Positions 49,277 through 57,622 of a stretch of DNA of 64,000 nt are shown piece after piece. Source of the DNA: Myxococcus eversor (GTDB lineage Bacteria > Myxococcota > Myxococcia > Myxococcales > Myxococcaceae); NCBI RefSeq assembly GCF_010894455.1, contig NZ_JAAIXY010000007.1, forward strand, positions 372,001-436,000. The letters run 5' to 3'. The translations under genes and the position numbers were made by a program. Within the stretch, counting starts at the first letter, position 1. Each line of letters begins with the position of its first letter. The notes under the pieces were generated by a model, which saw nothing but the letters and a program-made list of their open reading frames with translations, was not told the origin of the DNA and did not search any database.

Positions 49277-51204
49277 GGGAAGAGGTGCTCCACGAACGTG
49301 CACAGCCGCTCGCGCTCGAAGGGCTTCTCCAGGAGCCCCCGCGAGTGACGGCCCACGAACTCCCGCGCCTGAGCGGTGAAGGCCCCACCCGTCATCAGCC
49401 CGGTGCGCGGCACCAGCTCGGGCGCCAGTCGTTCCAGCTCCACCACGAAGTCCATTCCGCTCATTCCCGGCATCATCAGGTCACACAGGATGGCATCGAA
49501 TCGCTCGCCCGTGGACAGGCGTCGCAGCGCCTCGCGCGCGTCCTGCACCGCGTGCACGTCATACACGTCGCGCACCAGCCGGCTCACCGAGTTGCCCACG
49601 GACAGCTCGTCGTCGATGAGCAGCAGCCTGCGGCGCACCGCCAGCGGCACCACCACGCCGAGCACCGGCGCCTCGGGCGCGGCGACCGTGCCCACCGAGA
49701 GGGCCGGCAGCACCACGCGGAAGGTGCTCCCCCAGTCCTGCACGCTGGTCACCTCGATGCGGCCCCCCATCGCCTGCACCAGCGACAGACAGATGGAAAG
49801 GCCCAGCCCCGTCCCCTCCCCCACGGAGCGCGTGGTGAAGAACGGGTCGAAGATGCGGCGCTGCACCTCCGGCGCCATGCCCAGCCCGTTGTCGGCGACC
49901 TCCAGCTCCACCTGTCCCGCGCGCCCGGTGCGCAGGCTGACGCGCACGCGGTTCTCCTCGGCGGGGCGCGCGGGCAGCGCCTGGAGCGCGTTCACCAGCA
50001 GGTTCAGCACCACCTGCCCCAGCCGCACCTCGTTGCCATGAATGGGCGGCACCTGCTCCAGGGTGCACACCACTCGGGCCCGATGCGTCAGCTCGTTGCG
50101 CACCAACCGCAGCGCGCCCTCCACCGCGCGCAGCACATCCACCGGGCCGTGGCGCTCCTCGTCCCCGCGAGCGAAGGTGCGCAAGTCCCGGACGATGGCA
50201 TTGACGCGTCCCGCGCCATCAATCGCATCCGCCACCACCTCGCGCAGCTCCGGCAAGTGCTCCGCGGACAGCGTCGGCTGCGCCAGCAAGTCCTTCACGT
50301 ACGTGAGGTTGGAGCTGACATAGGCCAGGGGGTTGTTGATTTCGTGCGCCACGCCCGCCGCCAGCGTGCCCACCGACGCCATCCGCTCCGCGAGCAGCAG
50401 TTGCGACTCCAGGCGCTTGCGGTCGGTGACGTCACGGATGATGGCCACCAGGAACGTCTCCCCGGCGCCATTGAACGTGGCCTTCTTCGTCACCAGCACC
50501 CGGGACAGCCCCGTGCGGTCCGTGTGCGTCTCCTCGCTCTCTTCGGAGACACCGGAGTGGAACACCTGCTCGTCGCCGCGCCAGTAGCCGTCCGCCTCGT
50601 GAGCGGGGACGAACTCGTGGTCGGAGCGGCCCAGCAAGGCCTCCGCGGGGTGACCCATGAAGCGGCAGAAGGCGCTGTTGAGCGCCACCCAGCGGTGCCG
50701 CCGGTCCTTCACGAAGAGCGGCTCCGGCACCGCGTCCAGCGCGCTGCGGAGGAACTCACAGGTGCGGCGCAGCGCCTGGAGGTCCCGCTCGCCCGTCTCC
50801 GTCTCCAGGCGCCGACGCAGCATCACCAGTCGCGCGCCCCAGCCCCGGTCGGGAGACGCGGCACACTCGTCGGCGCCAGCCTCCGCCAACGCCTCGGTCT
50901 CCACGTCCTCGCGAGTCGTCAGCACCACCAGGTGCGTGCGCGAGGAGACCCGGAGCGCGTGGAGTCGACGCACGCCCGCGAGCACGTCCTCCAGCGGGCC
51001 ACCGGAGTCAAACGTCACCAGCAGCCCTTCATCGACCGGCGTGGCAATCACGTCGGCTCCCGTCACGCACAACACGTGGCAGGACTGTCCCGCGCCCGAC
51101 GCGCGCACGCCGCGCTCCACCGCAGCCGCCACCGCCGGGGGCACCGCCACCAGTGTCGCGAGCACCGCTTCACACTCCTCGGCCCGGGGAGGCCTTGATG
51201 TCAC
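49273..51204 (-). CDS. Hybrid histidine kinase with PAS and C-terminal receiver
   Basis: A 643-residue cytosolic kinase. The N-terminal 110 residues resemble a diverged receiver (SSRTHLVVLTTREDVETEAL, LAEAGADE). A PAS domain follows (about 150-260; DAVPEPLFVKDRRHRWVALN, TFLVAIIRDVTDRKRLE), then a HisKA region with GTLAAGVAHEINNPLAYV (His about 287), a HATPase domain (GNEVRLGQVVLNLLVNALQA, VADNGLGMAP, FFTTRSVGEGTGLGLS), and a C-terminal receiver (about 525-643; LLLIDDELSV, phospho-Asp in AILCDLMMPGMSG, GLLEKPFERE). No membrane span is seen. The GTG 51204 start is tentative as its ribosome site is weak. Confidence 0.88.
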   Translation of the reverse strand: MTSRPPRAEECEAVLATLVAVPPAVAAAVERGVRASGAGQSCHVLCVTGADVIATPVDEGLLVTFDSGGPLEDVLAGVRRLHALRVSSRTHLVVLTTREDVETEALAEAGADECAASPDRGWGARLVMLRRRLETETGERDLQALRRTCEFLRSALDAVPEPLFVKDRRHRWVALNSAFCRFMGHPAEALLGRSDHEFVPAHEADGYWRGDEQVFHSGVSEESEETHTDRTGLSRVLVTKKATFNGAGETFLVAIIRDVTDRKRLESQLLLAERMASVGTLAAGVAHEINNPLAYVSSNLTYVKDLLAQPTLSAEHLPELREVVADAIDGAGRVNAIVRDLRTFARGDEERHGPVDVLRAVEGALRLVRNELTHRARVVCTLEQVPPIHGNEVRLGQVVLNLLVNALQALPARPAEENRVRVSLRTGRAGQVELEVADNGLGMAPEVQRRIFDPFFTTRSVGEGTGLGLSICLSLVQAMGGRIEVTSVQDWGSTFRVVLPALSVGTVAAPEAPVLGVVVPLAVRRRLLLIDDELSVGNSVSRLVRDVYDVHAVQDAREALRRLSTGERFDAILCDLMMPGMSGMDFVVELERLAPELVPRTGLMTGGAFTAQAREFVGRHSRGLLEKPFERERLCTFVEHLFP

Positions 51205-51259
51205 CCTGGAGAAGACGCGGAGACATCCCGCCGGATTGCAGCGCTCCGGCGCCCCAGGG

Positions 51260-52240
51260 TCAACGCCGTTCCCCACCCGACACCGAGGAACCTCGCGCTC
51301 GCGAGGCACTGGAGACCCGACGGGTCGCCGTCGCCACCACACGCGGCCCCACGAGGCAGGCCGCCAGCAACGGACAGCGCTCGCAGTTCTCCGGCACCGG
51401 CTGCGCGGGACACGCGCCACTCATCCCATAGTGGCAGAGCGCGAAGTCGTAGCGGACCGGGTCCTCCGCGTCCAAGGCCCGCAACGAAGCCGTCACCTCT
51501 TCCGCGGTCCGCCACGTCAAATCCTTCCGGCGCGTAAGACCCAGGTGGCCGGCGATGCGGCCGATGTGCGTGTCCAACGGAATCATCAGGACCGAGGGCG
51601 ACACCCGCTTCCAGATGCCGAAGTCGACCGCGTCCGGGCCCCGCACCATCCACCGCAGGAAGAGATTCAAGCGCTTGGCCGCGCCCGGCCCCAGCGGAGA
51701 GGGCAACAGGTGGTGCAATCCCCGCTCGGGTCCCATCGCGGCGCGCAGGGGCTCCAGGGGCACACGCCGCAGCGCGGTGGTGAAGGCCCCCAGCGCGCCG
51801 TGCAGGCTGCCCTCGGCGGCGAGCCCCTGGACGAAGAGGGACTCCAGATCTCCGTGCTCCCGCAGGGCGCGCCCCATGCCCAACAGCAACACGGCGACAT
51901 CAGTCCCCACGTTGAAGCGATAGACGAACCCGTCCAGCAGCGCCTTCGCACCAGGGATGTCGAGCGCGCGGACGAAGGCGGCGGGCGATGGGCCCATGCG
52001 CTGGAGCAGCGAGTCCACCTTGGGGCGGAACAGGTCCGCGCGCCCATAGGCCAGCGCACAGGCGAGCAGCGCGCTCACCTCGATATCGCGAGCGTCCGTG
52101 TAACGGTGGGGGAACTCCACCGGGTCGAACCCGATGCGGGCCCGGGCATCCGTGGAGGCAAGGAAGGCGTCGAGCCGGGGGCGCAGGTGCTCGGCCGCCC
52201 GGGGGCTCAGACCGGGGTTCGACTTCGCGCGGCGTGTCAC
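51260..52240 (-). CDS. TIGR02757 family protein
   Basis: A 326-residue protein of the TIGR02757/DUF2400 family, recognised by DPVEFPHRYTDARDIEVSAL, ALAYGRADLFRPKVDSLLQR, a central LNLFLRWMVRGPDAVDFGIW and the C-terminal Cys cluster CHYGMSGACP followed by CERCPLLAACL. The layout (helical body, PLDTHIGRIAGHLGL, then four Cys) resembles HhH-GPD DNA glycosylases of the endonuclease III group with an iron-sulfur-type Cys motif, so a DNA-related role is likely, though the reaction is not known. GTG 52240 has a GGGAG site seven bases upstream; an upstream ATG lacks one. It is the first gene of an operon with the hybrid kinase and hydrolase. Confidence 0.85.
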   Translation of the reverse strand: MTRRAKSNPGLSPRAAEHLRPRLDAFLASTDARARIGFDPVEFPHRYTDARDIEVSALLACALAYGRADLFRPKVDSLLQRMGPSPAAFVRALDIPGAKALLDGFVYRFNVGTDVAVLLLGMGRALREHGDLESLFVQGLAAEGSLHGALGAFTTALRRVPLEPLRAAMGPERGLHHLLPSPLGPGAAKRLNLFLRWMVRGPDAVDFGIWKRVSPSVLMIPLDTHIGRIAGHLGLTRRKDLTWRTAEEVTASLRALDAEDPVRYDFALCHYGMSGACPAQPVPENCERCPLLAACLVGPRVVATATRRVSSASRARGSSVSGGERR

Positions 52241-52360
52241 GTCGGGGCTCCCAAATGTTCCTGGAACGGCGGCCCGCCGCCCACGCTTCCCGGATTCGTC
52301 GTCCCGGGAGTCCACGCCCCCTTCCATACGGGCAAGGGGGCATGGGGGCATCCTACGGAA

Positions 52361-54373
52361 CTACGGGCTGACGGCGAACACGATGTCGTCGTGGTCGTCG
52401 TACGACGAGGTGCCGCAGGGGGCCGCGCTGCCGTTGTAACGGAAGCGAGCGCGCACGGCCTGCAGCGTGCCCGCGGGCAGCGTGTACGTGGCCGTCAGCG
52501 TCTGCTGCCCCGTCGCCACGGGAGAGATGGTGGCGATCTTCGTCCACACCGGGCTGTTGGCGGTCGCGGTGTAGTACAGGTCCAGCTTGTCCGGACGGAT
52601 GGAGAAGACCCACGCGGTGGCCTCGATACGAACCGTCTCGCCGGGGGCGAAGGGGTTGCCACTGACGGTGGACACGCGGATGCGGTCGTTCGACTCGTCG
52701 GAGTGGTACGCGCCGGAGACGCCGTCCGCGCAGGAGTTGTTGATGGTGTTGGGGGCGTTGGCCTCGGGCCCCAGGCCGGCGCGGCCGTTGAGCAGCGTGG
52801 TGGAGTCACACACGTTGCCCACGTTGGAGCAGCGCGGAACACGCAGCACCGTGTCGTAGATGGCGTTGCTGGAGGCGTTGGCGCTGGTGACGGTGACGGC
52901 GGCGCTGGTGGTGGTGTTGCCGATGAGGTCGTACGCCCTCGCCGTCACCGCGTGGCTGCCGTTGGCGACCGCGGCGGAGTTCCACGTGGCCGAGTACGGC
53001 GACGTGGTGGCGGTGCCCACGAGGTTGCCGTCCACCAGGAACTCCACGCGGCCGATACCGACGTTGTCCGTGGCGTTGGCGGAGAGCGTGACGGAGCCGG
53101 AGACGCTGGCACCGGCGGTGGGAGCCGTGACGGCCACGGTGGGGGGAATGCTGTCGGAGACCGACGCGGTGCCCTTGGCCAGCTCCGCCATGTACGCACC
53201 CGCGACCTTCGCGAACTTCAGCGCGTGGTTCGCGTTGTTGCCGCTCTTCACCAGCGTGTCACCCGAGGTGTGGATGAGGTTGTTGTGCTGCCCCATCAGC
53301 GCCTCGAAGGGAATCGACGCCGCGAAGCCCGCGTTCGTCCACGAGGCGTGGTCCGAGCACGCGTAGCCGCACGTGGAGTTCGCCGCCTGGATGCCCGGCA
53401 CGTAGGTGGAGATGAGGCTGGTGATGAACGTGTTCTGCGCCGCGTTCGTGAAGTCCGTCATCAGCGCGACGTCGATGGTGGAGCCCTTGAAGTTCGTCAT
53501 GTCGAGCTGCAGCGCGCCGATGACGTTGGCGCCCTGGTTCTTGTGCGAGTCGGCGATCTCCTTGGAGCCACGCAGGCCCACTTCCTCGGCGGCGTACGCC
53601 ATGAACTTCACCGTCTTCGCCGGCTGGTAGCCGTTGGCCATGGCCACGCGGATGACCTCGGAGATGGTGGCGATGCCGGACGCGTCGTCGTCGGCGCCAG
53701 GGGCCGCGCTGGAGGAACTGGTGGAGTCCAGATGGCCGCCCAGGACGACGATCTCCGACGGCGTCACCGTGCCGGTGATGGTCATGATGACGGACGGCTG
53801 CGCCCACGCCGCGTGGGTGAACAACTGGACGGTGACGTCACCGCCCGCCTGCGCGCGCGGACCCGCGTAACCTTCCCACAACGTCTTCAGCCAGTTGGCC
53901 GCCTGCACGCCCGTGGTCGACGTGTAGTAGCGCGTGGTGTAGCTGGACAGGTGGGTGATGTTCGCCAGGATGTTCGGCTCGGCCATGCTCGCCAGGAGCG
54001 TGTTGACGACCGGGCCGTTGTCCAGCGTGTACGTCACCGCCAGCGGGCTGAGCTGCGTCTGTCCGCCACCGGCGACCGCCGCCAGGGCCTCCGCCTCCGT
54101 GTCGTGGTAGACGAAGCCGCCGCAGCGGTTGAGCTTGTCGTGCATCACCCGGGAGACCCGGTCGATTTCCGACTCGGGCAGCTTGAGGGCGACGACGTCA
54201 CCCTTCTGCCCCGCAAGGGAGGGAACCTTCGCGCCCGCGACGATGAACGCGGCGTTCACCTCCGACAGGGCGTCAGCGCCGAGGGTGATCCACACCTCTC
54301 GCTCCGACGCCTTCGCGAACGCCGAGACACAACCGAGCATCAACACCAACGAAGCCAATCGCTTCATGTGCAT
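52361..54373 (-). CDS. Secreted M28 zinc aminopeptidase with Ig-like and C-terminal beta domains
   Basis: A 670-residue exported peptidase. Signal peptide (RLASLVLMLGCVSAFA), propeptide-like region (20-110), then an M28 catalytic domain (about 130-420) with VVLGGHLDSTSSSS, PGADDDASGIATI (bridging Asp), AYAAEEVGLRGSKE (Glu base), ALQLDMTNF and HTSGDTLVKSG, the ordered zinc ligands of leucyl aminopeptidases like Vibrio AAP. An Ig-like domain follows (about 430-520; TAPTAGASVSGSVTLSANAT, GRVEFLVDGNLVG), and a C-terminal beta domain (about 535-670). No MYXO-CTERM. A strong GAGGAGGAG site precedes ATG 54373. It probably completes protein digestion begun by endopeptidases. Confidence 0.92.
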   Translation of the reverse strand: MHMKRLASLVLMLGCVSAFAKASEREVWITLGADALSEVNAAFIVAGAKVPSLAGQKGDVVALKLPESEIDRVSRVMHDKLNRCGGFVYHDTEAEALAAVAGGGQTQLSPLAVTYTLDNGPVVNTLLASMAEPNILANITHLSSYTTRYYTSTTGVQAANWLKTLWEGYAGPRAQAGGDVTVQLFTHAAWAQPSVIMTITGTVTPSEIVVLGGHLDSTSSSSAAPGADDDASGIATISEVIRVAMANGYQPAKTVKFMAYAAEEVGLRGSKEIADSHKNQGANVIGALQLDMTNFKGSTIDVALMTDFTNAAQNTFITSLISTYVPGIQAANSTCGYACSDHASWTNAGFAASIPFEALMGQHNNLIHTSGDTLVKSGNNANHALKFAKVAGAYMAELAKGTASVSDSIPPTVAVTAPTAGASVSGSVTLSANATDNVGIGRVEFLVDGNLVGTATTSPYSATWNSAAVANGSHAVTARAYDLIGNTTTSAAVTVTSANASSNAIYDTVLRVPRCSNVGNVCDSTTLLNGRAGLGPEANAPNTINNSCADGVSGAYHSDESNDRIRVSTVSGNPFAPGETVRIEATAWVFSIRPDKLDLYYTATANSPVWTKIATISPVATGQQTLTATYTLPAGTLQAVRARFRYNGSAAPCGTSSYDDHDDIVFAVSP

Positions 54374-54454
54374 GGGGCTCCTCCTCTTTCGGGAGGTCTG
54401 CTTTGTGGGGGACGACCTGCAAACCTATTCGCGACAGAGCAGCGAATGTTGACT

Positions 54455-54483
54455 ACTCTGCGTAAACGTTGCCTGCGGGTCAA
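54455..54483 (-). promoter_or_regulatory. Promoter for the M28 peptidase gene
   Basis: On the minus strand TTGACC (complement of 54478-54483) and CAGAGT (complement of 54455-54460) are 17 bases apart, 80 bases before the ATG. The same hexamers stand before the MscS-cNMP gene. Confidence 0.5.
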
Positions 54484-54503
54484 TCCTCAAACCAGCCCCA
54501 ATA

Positions 54504-54533
54504 CAGAAAAGCCGTATCAACGGCCAAACGGCT
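54504..54533 (-). terminator. Intrinsic terminator of the MogA-like gene
   Basis: On the minus strand AGCCGT (complement of 54528-54533) pairs with ACGGCT (complement of 54510-54515), followed by TTTTCTG. It lies 18 bases after the stop codon at 54551 and just before the M28 promoter. Confidence 0.65.
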
Positions 54534-54550
54534 GAATTCCCGGATGTTGA

Positions 54551-55438
54551 TTATCGAGTGAGTTCCCGCACCGCGTGCCCGAGTTCCGGGAGGATGAGCG
54601 CGTCCAGCGCCAGTCGCACGGCCTGCGGGGAACCCGGGAGCGCGAAAATTATCATTCCTTGATACGTGCCTGCGGTCGCCCGGGACATCATCGCGGGGCT
54701 GCCAATCTGGCGGAATGACAGCATGCGGAACAGCTCTCCGAAGCCGGGCAGTTCCTTCTCAAACAAAGCTCGCAGCGTCTCCACGGTGGTATCGCGCCGG
54801 CCGATGCCGGTGCCTCCCGTGAAGAGGATGGCTCGAGCGCCCGCGGCCCGGGCCTCCGCCACCGCGGCGCGGATGGCCTCCGGGTCGTCCTTCACGACGA
54901 GGTAGCCGGCGATGCCGTGGCCCGCGGCCTCCAGTCCCTCGCGGAGGACCTTGCCGCTCGCATCACGCGTGGCGTCACGACTGTCCGAGCACGTCACGAC
55001 GAAGGCACTGACGTGAACGGGCGCGCGCGACTTGTGCTCCTGAGGAACGTTCCCCTCGGTGGCCCCATGTGAGTGGCCGTGAGAATGCGAGGGTGATGGG
55101 CCAGGCCCGTGGGCATGGTCATGGCCCCCGTGCGCGTGCGTGTGGCCGTGCGAGTGGCCTCCGTGCTCGTGCTCGTGGCCGTCGTGCTCGTGGCCGTGGT
55201 CATGGCCCCCGTGCTCGTGCGTGTGGCCGTGCTCGTGCGTGTGGGGGTGCTCGTGCGCATGGGTGTGCGCGTGCGCGTGGGTATGCCCGTCCTCGTGCTC
55301 ATGAGGATGGCTGTGCCCGTGCTCGTGCTTGTGTGCATGAGTGCGCACTTCGCCTTGGCCGTGGTCATGCTCGTGGCCGTGGTCGTGCCCGTGGCCGTCG
55401 CCATGACGGGGGTCATGGTCGTGTCCGTCGTGTGCCAT
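54551..55438 (-). CDS. MogA/MoaB-type molybdopterin enzyme with histidine-rich N-terminus
   Basis: A 295-residue protein. Residues 1-130 are about one-third His, in HGH, HDH and HEH runs with Gly, Glu and Asp; residues about 145-295 are a MogA/MoaB domain (HVSAFVVTCSDSRDATRDAS, VKDDPEAIRAAV, ARAILFTGGTGIGRRDTTVE, LPGFGELFRMLSF, IFALPGSPQAVRLALDALI). MogA adenylates molybdopterin before molybdate insertion; MoaB is a close relative. The His-rich part should bind several Ni, Zn, Cu or Co ions, as in metallochaperones like SlyD or UreE/HypB extensions. Linked metal storage or metal removal during Mo cofactor assembly is a hypothesis. Its neighbour on the same strand is a Rieske protein. Confidence 0.85.
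   Translation of the reverse strand: MAHDGHDHDPRHGDGHGHDHGHEHDHGQGEVRTHAHKHEHGHSHPHEHEDGHTHAHAHTHAHEHPHTHEHGHTHEHGGHDHGHEHDGHEHEHGGHSHGHTHAHGGHDHAHGPGPSPSHSHGHSHGATEGNVPQEHKSRAPVHVSAFVVTCSDSRDATRDASGKVLREGLEAAGHGIAGYLVVKDDPEAIRAAVAEARAAGARAILFTGGTGIGRRDTTVETLRALFEKELPGFGELFRMLSFRQIGSPAMMSRATAGTYQGMIIFALPGSPQAVRLALDALILPELGHAVRELTR
55069..55430 (-). repeat. Low-complexity coding repeat of the His-rich region
   Basis: About 360 bases of short degenerate repeats (plus-strand units such as CGTGCTCGTG and CGTGTGGCCG) encode the His-rich N-terminus. Units are irregular and in frame, and therefore arise from coding slippage. The plus strand is G/T-rich here. Confidence 0.7.
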
Positions 55439-55464
55439 GTCAGGACTCCGTTGCGCCTGGCGCT

Positions 55465-55782
55465 TCAGGAATTGTCGGGGAGGTCGACGACGAGGGCGCC
55501 ATCCTGCACCTCGACCGTCACTGTCGGCTGGTCGTCACAGACCCCAGGGGAGGTCTCGTTGCGGCCCGTGTCCATGTCGAAGCCGACCTCATGACACGGG
55601 CAGACGACGAGGTTGTCCTCGATGCGACCTCCGGACAGCAGGCAGCCCGCGTGGTTGCACCAATCATCAAGGCCCTTGTATCGGCCGTGAATCTTCGCGA
55701 TGCAGACGTTGCGCTTGCCCACTTCGTAGCCGCGCATTTCCTTTTCGGCGAAGTCCGCCGGTCCGAGCTTGATCTTCGTCAT
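55465..55782 (-). CDS. Rieske [2Fe-2S] ferredoxin-like protein
   Basis: A 105-residue soluble Rieske protein. The cluster ligands are in WCNHAGCLLSGG (Cys-x-His, about 42-44) and VVCPCHEVGFDMDTG (Cys-x2-type with His, about 60-65), the C-x-H...C-x2-H pattern of NirD/dioxygenase ferredoxins. The length fits a stand-alone electron carrier for an oxygenase or nitrite reductase, but neither is nearby. It is encoded 26 bases upstream of the MogA-like gene on the same strand and faces polX, with a 66-base gap. Its partner is unknown. Confidence 0.9.
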   Translation of the reverse strand: MTKIKLGPADFAEKEMRGYEVGKRNVCIAKIHGRYKGLDDWCNHAGCLLSGGRIEDNLVVCPCHEVGFDMDTGRNETSPGVCDDQPTVTVEVQDGALVVDLPDNS

Positions 55783-55832
55783 CGCCGTCCTTTTCCCACA
55801 ACGAGGAGCGGCCTGCATCCCCGTTCCCCGGG

Positions 55833-55838
55833 CATTAC
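55833..55838 (+). promoter_or_regulatory. -10 element for polX, near-leaderless
   Basis: CATTAC lies 10 bases before the GTG at 55849, so the transcript would start within a few bases of the start codon. No ribosome site is seen. Confidence 0.3.
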
Positions 55839-55848
55839 CTTCCTCCGC

Positions 55849-57603
55849 GTGACTCCAGCCGTGACCGCTCCCATCGTCGACAAAGCCACCGTTGCCCAGG
55901 TCCTCCGGGACATCTCCCTGCTGCTCCAGCTCCAGGGCGAGAATGGCTTCCGCTCCCGCGCCTACGACATGGGGGCCGACCGCATCCTGGGCCTCACCCA
56001 GGACCTGGGCGCCATCGTCTCGGAAGGACGCCTGGAGAGCCTCCCGGGCATCGGCCCCGCGCTCGCCGAGAAGATCACCGAGCTGGTGACCACCGGACGG
56101 ATGACCTACTTCGAGGACCTGCGCGCGAAGTTCCCCCCGGGCCTGCTGGAGCTGATGAAGCTGCCGGACATCGGCCCCCGCAAGGTGGCCGCGCTCTGGA
56201 AGGAGCTGGGCATCGGCTCCGTCGAGGAGCTGGAAGCCGCCTGCCGCGAGGGCCGCGTGCGCGAGCTCAAGGGCTTCGGGGCGAAGAGCGAGGCGAAGAT
56301 ACTGGAGGGCATCGCCCTGTTCCGGCGCGCTCGCGGCGAGCGCAAGCTCCTGGGGGACGTGCTCCCCCTCGCCGAGGCCCTGCTGGAGCGCGTGCGCGCC
56401 TCGCCCGGCGTGGTGCGCGCCAGCCTGGGGGGCAGCGTGCGCCGCCGCGCGGAGACGGTGTCGGACGTGGACATCATCGCCTCGGCCCCCGACGCGGGGC
56501 CCGTGCTGGACGCGCTGGCCACCTCCCCCGGCGTGGCCACCGTGCTGGGCAAGGGCGACAGCAAGTGCTCCGTGCGCATGGAGGCCGGAGACCTCCAGGT
56601 GGACCTGCGCGTGCTGCCGGACGAGGACTTCGCCACCGCCCTCCACCACTTCACCGGCTCCAAGGCCCACCACATCCGCCTGCGCAACCTGGGCCACGAG
56701 CGGGGCATGAAGATCTCCGAGTGGGGCGTGCACCGCGACGACGGCACCAAGCTCCCGGTGAAGGACGAGGCGGCGCTCTACGCGCTGCTCGACATGCAGT
56801 TCGTGCCGCCGGAGCTGCGCGAGGACAACGGCGAGGTGGAGGCCGCCCGCGCCGGCACGCTGCCCACGGACCTCGTCACCATGGAGGACGTCCAGGGCGC
56901 CGTCCATGCGCACACCACCTGGTCCGACGGACGCAACTCCCTGGAGGAGATGGCGCGCGCCGCGAAGGCGATGGGGCTGAAGTACCTCACCATCACCGAG
57001 CACAGCGAAGCGGCCATCTACGCGGGCGGGCTCAAGGTGGACGCGCTCAAGCGCCAGTGGGAGGAGATCGACCGCGTCAACGAGGCGGTGCCCGGCATGC
57101 GGCTGCTCAAGGGCATCGAGGTGGACATCCTGGAGTCCGGCGCGCTCGACTATGACGACCAGGTGCTGGAGCAGTTGGAGGTCGTCATCGCCTCCATCCA
57201 CGTGCGGCACAGCATGGACGAGGAGCAGATGACGCGCCGGGTGCTCACCGCGCTGGACAATCCGCACCTGCACATCCTCGGACACCCCACCGGCCGCCTC
57301 CTCCAGAGCCGCGAGCCCTACCCGCTCCGGATGGAGGACGTCCTGGAGCACGCCGCGAAGCGCGGGGTGGCGGTGGAGATCAACGGCAAGCCCGCACGGC
57401 TGGACATCAAGGCCGAGTACGTCCGGAAGGCCACGCAGCTCGGCGTGAAGCTGGTGGTGAGCTGCGACGCGCATCGCCAGGAGGACCTGGGCAACCTGTC
57501 CTATGCCGTGGCCACCGCCCGGCGCGGCTGGGCGCGAAAGCAGGACGTGCTGAACACCCTGCCGGCGGAACGCTTCCTCGCCGCGCTGCGCGCCGGGCGG
57601 TGA
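55849..57603 (+). CDS. polX: DNA polymerase/3'-5' exonuclease PolX
   Basis: A 584-residue family X polymerase. An N-terminal helix-hairpin-helix lyase-like domain (about 10-130; FRSRAYDMGADRIL, LPGIGPALAEKITELV, LPDIGPRKVAALW) is followed by the nucleotidyltransferase core (GGSVRRRAETVSDVDIIA, Asp pair at about 205-207; VDLRVLPDE) and a C-terminal PHP domain (about 345-584; HAHTTWSDGRNSLEEMA, EHSEAA, IEVDIL, SCDAHRQEDLG) that gives 3'-5' exonuclease and endonuclease activity. It fills short gaps in base-excision repair. GTG 55849 is chosen; GTG 55861 is equally possible. Same strand as the myxosortase operon, which starts 19 bases downstream. Confidence 0.93.
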   Translation: MTPAVTAPIVDKATVAQVLRDISLLLQLQGENGFRSRAYDMGADRILGLTQDLGAIVSEGRLESLPGIGPALAEKITELVTTGRMTYFEDLRAKFPPGLLELMKLPDIGPRKVAALWKELGIGSVEELEAACREGRVRELKGFGAKSEAKILEGIALFRRARGERKLLGDVLPLAEALLERVRASPGVVRASLGGSVRRRAETVSDVDIIASAPDAGPVLDALATSPGVATVLGKGDSKCSVRMEAGDLQVDLRVLPDEDFATALHHFTGSKAHHIRLRNLGHERGMKISEWGVHRDDGTKLPVKDEAALYALLDMQFVPPELREDNGEVEAARAGTLPTDLVTMEDVQGAVHAHTTWSDGRNSLEEMARAAKAMGLKYLTITEHSEAAIYAGGLKVDALKRQWEEIDRVNEAVPGMRLLKGIEVDILESGALDYDDQVLEQLEVVIASIHVRHSMDEEQMTRRVLTALDNPHLHILGHPTGRLLQSREPYPLRMEDVLEHAAKRGVAVEINGKPARLDIKAEYVRKATQLGVKLVVSCDAHRQEDLGNLSYAVATARRGWARKQDVLNTLPAERFLAALRAGR

Positions 57604-57609
57604 TAGGGT
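57604..57609 (+). promoter_or_regulatory. -10 element before the myxosortase operon
   Basis: TAGGGT, preceded by TGA (the polX stop, giving an extended TGnT form), lies 13 bases before the ATG at 57623. It could be a short-leader promoter inside the polX-to-operon gap. Confidence 0.25.
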
Positions 57610-57622
57610 TCGGCGCGCGCCG

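Noticed and set aside
45730..49303. An ethanolamine-utilisation microcompartment operon around the ammonia-lyase
   Set aside because: No shell protein, aldehyde dehydrogenase or reactivase genes are next to it; neighbours are a flavoenzyme and a hydrolase/kinase operon.
50657..54535. 1292-codon plus-strand frame opposite the TIGR02757 and M28 genes
   Set aside because: It spans two well-supported minus-strand genes and their promoter and terminator, and its translation is low-complexity Arg/His/Val-rich.
55069..55430. Short repeats that might be a CRISPR or G-quadruplex array
   Set aside because: They encode a continuous His-rich protein segment and vary in length. No cas genes are nearby.
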